64,000 nucleotides of DNA from positions 310,001-374,000 of the forward strand of contig SCUJ01000006.1 of assembly GCA_004297165.1 (NCBI GenBank), read 5' to 3'. Shown here piece by piece: positions 61,574-64,000 of the stretch. The translations under genes were made by a program, and so were the position numbers. Positions within the stretch are counted from its first letter, which is position 1, and the number at the start of each line of letters is the position of its first letter. The DNA comes from Gammaproteobacteria bacterium. Lineage in GTDB: Bacteria > Pseudomonadota > Gammaproteobacteria > Eutrophobiales > Eutrophobiaceae. Under the pieces are notes generated by a model that saw only the letters and a program-made list of their open reading frames with translations, was not told the origin of the DNA and did not search any database.

Positions 61574-62736
61574 ACGCGGCCGGTCAGCGCACCTTGCTCA
61601 CCGGCAATCAGGCGGTGGCCTGGGCGGTCAGATTGTGCCGGCCGCAGGTGATCCCGGTCTATCCCATCACGCCGCAAACGCCAATCCTCGAACAGATCAG
61701 CGCATTCAGCGCGGCGGGAGAGATGACCGCGGAGATCCTGACCCCGGAATCCGAGCATTCGGCGATCGCCGCGAGCATCGCCGCCTCGCTGACCGGCGCG
61801 CGCGTCTTCACCGCGACCTCGTCGCAGGGACTGTTGCTCATGCACGAATTGCTGCACTGGGCGGCGGGCGTGCGCTCCGCCGTCGTCATGTGCAATGTCA
61901 ATCGCACCGTCGCCTCGCCGTGGGGATTCTGGCCGGACCAGACGGACTCGCTGGCCCAGCGGGACACCGGCTGGATCCAGTGGTATACCGAATCGGCGCA
62001 GGAATCCCTGGACGCCGTGATCATGGCCTTCCGGTTGGCCGAGGGCGTGAATCTGCCGGTCATGATCTGTCACGATGCGTTCTATGTCTCGCACGCGCTG
62101 GAGACGGTGATCGTTCCTGGGCAGGCGGCAGTGGATCGGTTTCTGCCCGCCTATAGCCCGCGGTTCAACATCGATCCCGCCGCGGCCCGATCGGTCGGGA
62201 GTAATGTCGATCAAACGACGTATCGGCGCGCCAGAAAAGATATAGGTGCGGCGATGACTGAGGCCGGAGTCATGACGGATGCCATCGCCGCGGAGTGGTC
62301 CGGACTCACCGGCCGTGACCAGCATGGCGCCGTTGAGATTTATCGCTGCGAAGATGCCGAACAGGTCTTCGTCACCATGGGCAGCTTGTGCGGCACCGTC
62401 CGCGAGGCGGTGGACAGTCTGCGCGGGCAGGGGCACAGGATCGGTCTGTTGAAGGTCAGGCAGTTCCGGCCGTTTCCGGGGGACCAGCTACGGGGGCTGT
62501 TGCGAGGCCGGGAGCGGGTGATGGTGCTGGATCGGAATTACTCGCCGGGCAACGGCGGTATCCTGCATCAGGAGGCGAGGGCGGCCCTGTACGGGATGCA
62601 GGGGCAGCCCGCGGTACTGGGTTATCTGGCCGGGGTTGGCGGGGTGAATGTCACGCCCGCGGATCTCGTCCGCATGGCCATTGAGTCCGGTCCGGTGGGA
62701 CAGGATGATAATAAATTCACGTCCGTCTGGTTATAA
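61570..62736 (+). CDS. 2-oxoacid:acceptor oxidoreductase, alpha subunit (PadG/PorA-like)
   Basis: A 388-residue protein starting MNAAGQRTLLTGNQAVAWAV. PVYPITPQTPILEQISAF and ESEHSAIAASIAASLTGARVFTATSS-type segments are the PorA family signature. The C-terminal half (MGSLCGTVREAVDSLRGQG, KVRQFRPFPGDQL) is also conserved. It binds the substrate with the beta chain. SPWGFWPDQTDS near residue 115 would help set the substrate. It overlaps the FAD-ferredoxin gene by 4 bp and is followed by the beta gene after 5 bp. Phenylglyoxylate or pyruvate cannot be separated by motifs alone. Confidence 0.88.
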   Translation: MNAAGQRTLLTGNQAVAWAVRLCRPQVIPVYPITPQTPILEQISAFSAAGEMTAEILTPESEHSAIAASIAASLTGARVFTATSSQGLLLMHELLHWAAGVRSAVVMCNVNRTVASPWGFWPDQTDSLAQRDTGWIQWYTESAQESLDAVIMAFRLAEGVNLPVMICHDAFYVSHALETVIVPGQAAVDRFLPAYSPRFNIDPAAARSVGSNVDQTTYRRARKDIGAAMTEAGVMTDAIAAEWSGLTGRDQHGAVEIYRCEDAEQVFVTMGSLCGTVREAVDSLRGQGHRIGLLKVRQFRPFPGDQLRGLLRGRERVMVLDRNYSPGNGGILHQEARAALYGMQGQPAVLGYLAGVGGVNVTPADLVRMAIESGPVGQDDNKFTSVWL

Positions 62737-62741
62737 ACGAC

Positions 62742-63623
62742 ATGGCGAAGACAATCGAATTTCACGATGAGGGACTGTTCCACTCCGGACACGCCGCCTG
62801 CCCTGGGTGCGTTGAGGCGCTGGCGATCCGGGTCATTGCCAACCGGATCGGCCGGAACGCGGTCGCCGTGGTCCCGCCCTCATGCAGCGCCGTGATCGTC
62901 GGTCCCCATCCCAACAGCGCACTGGATATTCCCGTCTATCACACCTCGCTCGAATCCAGCGCCGCCTCCGCCTCCGGGATCCGGCGGGCCCTGAACGCGA
63001 GCGACCGGCGGGATACGGAGGTGATTGTTCTGGCCGGCGATGGCGGCACCTACGATATCGGGTTTCAGGCGCTGTCATCCGCGGTGGAGCGCAATGAAGA
63101 CATCCTCTATTTCTGTTTCGACAACGAAGGCTACATGAATACCGGCGGGCAAAAGAGCTCATCAACCCCGTGGCTCGCGGCCACGGGTTCCACGCCGCGC
63201 GGCAAGCCTTCGAAAAAGAAGAATCTGGTGGAGATCCTGGCGGCGCACGGGATCCCCTATGTGGCCACGGCCACCCCCGGACACCTGGACGACCTCGGCA
63301 GGAAGATCGACAAGGCCATGACCATCGATGGAATGCGCATGATCATCATCCTCATCCCCTGTCTGGATGGCTGGGGCCTGGCCGATGATGTGGGCGTGAC
63401 CATGGCGCGGCTTGCAGTCGAATGCGGCATCTTTCCGCTCTATGAAGTCGAGCAGGGCCGGACGTATACCTTGAACCGGCAGTCGAAGACGCTCCCCGTG
63501 GGCGAATACCTGAAAAAACAGAAGCGATACCGGCATCTGAACGAGGCCCAGATCGGACTCATTCAGGCCGAGGTGGACGAGGACTGGATGCGCCTGCTGG
63601 AAAAAACGGGAAGCCGGCGCTAA
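62742..63623 (+). CDS. 2-oxoacid:acceptor oxidoreductase, beta subunit (PadI/PorB-like)
   Basis: A 293-residue thiamine-diphosphate subunit. Cluster cysteines lie in HAACPGCVEAL, PPSCSAV and IPCLDGWG. The cofactor motif is AGDGGTYDIGFQAL (about 92-105) and the second half is FDNEGYMNTGGQKSSSTPW. The family size and the order with the gamma and alpha genes match PadI/PorB. It ends four bases over the convergent aspartic-protease gene. The subunit completes a NAD(P)-linked oxidoreductase. Confidence 0.9.
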   Translation: MAKTIEFHDEGLFHSGHAACPGCVEALAIRVIANRIGRNAVAVVPPSCSAVIVGPHPNSALDIPVYHTSLESSAASASGIRRALNASDRRDTEVIVLAGDGGTYDIGFQALSSAVERNEDILYFCFDNEGYMNTGGQKSSSTPWLAATGSTPRGKPSKKKNLVEILAAHGIPYVATATPGHLDDLGRKIDKAMTIDGMRMIIILIPCLDGWGLADDVGVTMARLAVECGIFPLYEVEQGRTYTLNRQSKTLPVGEYLKKQKRYRHLNEAQIGLIQAEVDEDWMRLLEKTGSRR

Positions 63624-64000
63624 AAACGATCGGAAAGCGTCATCAGGGCGCCCTCCCTGTGCATGGAGACCTGTTGCAGGAAGGAGTTGCCCAGCAGGAT
63701 CTCGTCGGGAAATTCGCTGTCATGCACGGCCGCGCGCACATCGCGCACCTGAATATCGCCGACCATGACCTTGTCCAGCATCACGACGTAGACCTCGTCG
63801 TCGCCGGACGCGGTTTTACTGATGGCCGGCTCGCCTTTATGCTTGAAATCGAGGTTCAAGCGTCTGGCGTGCGTGCGGTTCATGGAGATCAAGGTCGCCC
63901 CCGTATCCACGAGGAATTTCACTTGGAATCCCTTGATGCTGCCGTTGACCCAGTAGATCCCCTGCGCATCGGGCGCGATCGTTACGGTATGTGGCGTTTG
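63620..64000 (-). CDS. Retropepsin-like aspartic protease, partial at right edge
   Basis: An open frame continues through the right edge, so only the last 126 residues are visible. GIYWVNGSIKGFQVKFLVDTGATLISM carries the catalytic DTGAT of clan AA proteases, with HARRLNLDF after it. DEILLGNSFLQQVSMHREG is the second conserved block. The form resembles TIGR02281-type bacterial proteins that usually have an N-terminal membrane anchor, which would lie outside the window. A GTG at 63922 in this frame is internal. The 3' end overlaps the beta subunit gene by 4 bp. Confidence 0.85.
   Translation of the reverse strand, partial: QTPHTVTIAPDAQGIYWVNGSIKGFQVKFLVDTGATLISMNRTHARRLNLDFKHKGEPAISKTASGDDEVYVVMLDKVMVGDIQVRDVRAAVHDSEFPDEILLGNSFLQQVSMHREGALMTLSDRF

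Overview
This is GC-rich chromosomal DNA, most likely from a gammaproteobacterium with a facultatively anaerobic, respiratory lifestyle. The lineage is inferred from marker genes seen together: an EF-P paralogue of the EfpL/YeiP type, EttA, a YcbL-type metallo-hydrolase, a PilF/PilW pilotin, OxyR next to a hybrid peroxiredoxin-glutaredoxin, and ffs beside dnaX-ybaB-recR. The lifestyle is inferred from a NarK-type nitrate/nitrite transporter behind an FNR-like box, two 2-oxoacid oxidoreductases of the ferredoxin/NAD type, and a biotin-dependent Na+-pumping decarboxylase. No phage, insertion sequence with a transposase, CRISPR array or tRNA was found.

Layout. 1-6.3 kb: an edge-truncated sensor histidine kinase diverges from narK; then, on the minus strand, a MAPEG protein, two U32-peptidase-family Fe-S proteins resembling UbiV and UbiU, and a small membrane protein. 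6.4-14.3 kb (plus): family III CoA-transferase, DAHP synthase, phenylacetate-CoA ligase, hotdog thioesterase, then an exported DUF3604 protein, an anchored PpiC-type isomerase and a HupE/UreJ-like protein. 14.4-24 kb: an unusual 630-residue pyruvate-kinase-like protein, a TetR regulator, a P-type ATPase remnant, alanine dehydrogenase, a TonB-dependent receptor with operator-like palindromes and a clear terminator, an MFS exporter and a TauE/SafE protein. 24-37 kb: the OxyR/peroxiredoxin pair, cold-shock and RRM proteins, SEL1 protein plus eukaryotic-type UGPase, NYN protein, ThiI, metallo-hydrolase, a cNMP-binding protein with a FimX-like degenerate REC-GGDEF-EAL protein, and molybdenum-hydroxylase maturation genes (MoCF domain, split XdhC). 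37-54.5 kb: korAB, ffs, dnaX-ybaB-recR, nitroreductase, ettA, cyclophilin, VanZ, PilZ, efpL, pilF, pyk, class I aldolase, corrinoid adenosyltransferase, metallo-hydrolase.

54.7-63.6 kb is the most coherent metabolic block. A minus-strand operon encodes a complete glutaconyl-CoA-decarboxylase-type pump (alpha, a 43-residue gamma/delta-like membrane peptide, beta, a 71-residue biotin carrier) followed by an acyl-CoA dehydrogenase. This suits the route glutaryl-CoA to glutaconyl-CoA to crotonyl-CoA with Na+ export. Divergent from it is a four-gene 2-oxoacid:NAD(P)-type oxidoreductase (gamma, fused FAD-ferredoxin subunit, alpha, beta) resembling phenylglyoxylate oxidoreductase (PadEFGHI). With PaaK and KorAB elsewhere in the window, this suggests anaerobic breakdown of phenylacetate/benzoyl-CoA-type aromatics. 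The diagnostic benzoyl-CoA reductase is not in the window, so that remains inference.

No gene-free stretch exceeds 300 bases; the longest (26701-26990, 1446-1693, 40394-40639, 37259-37472, 59120-59327, 54475-54679) are described individually. Several intergenic spaces hold palindromic repeats. Functions are assigned from motifs and recalled family features; no database search was run.
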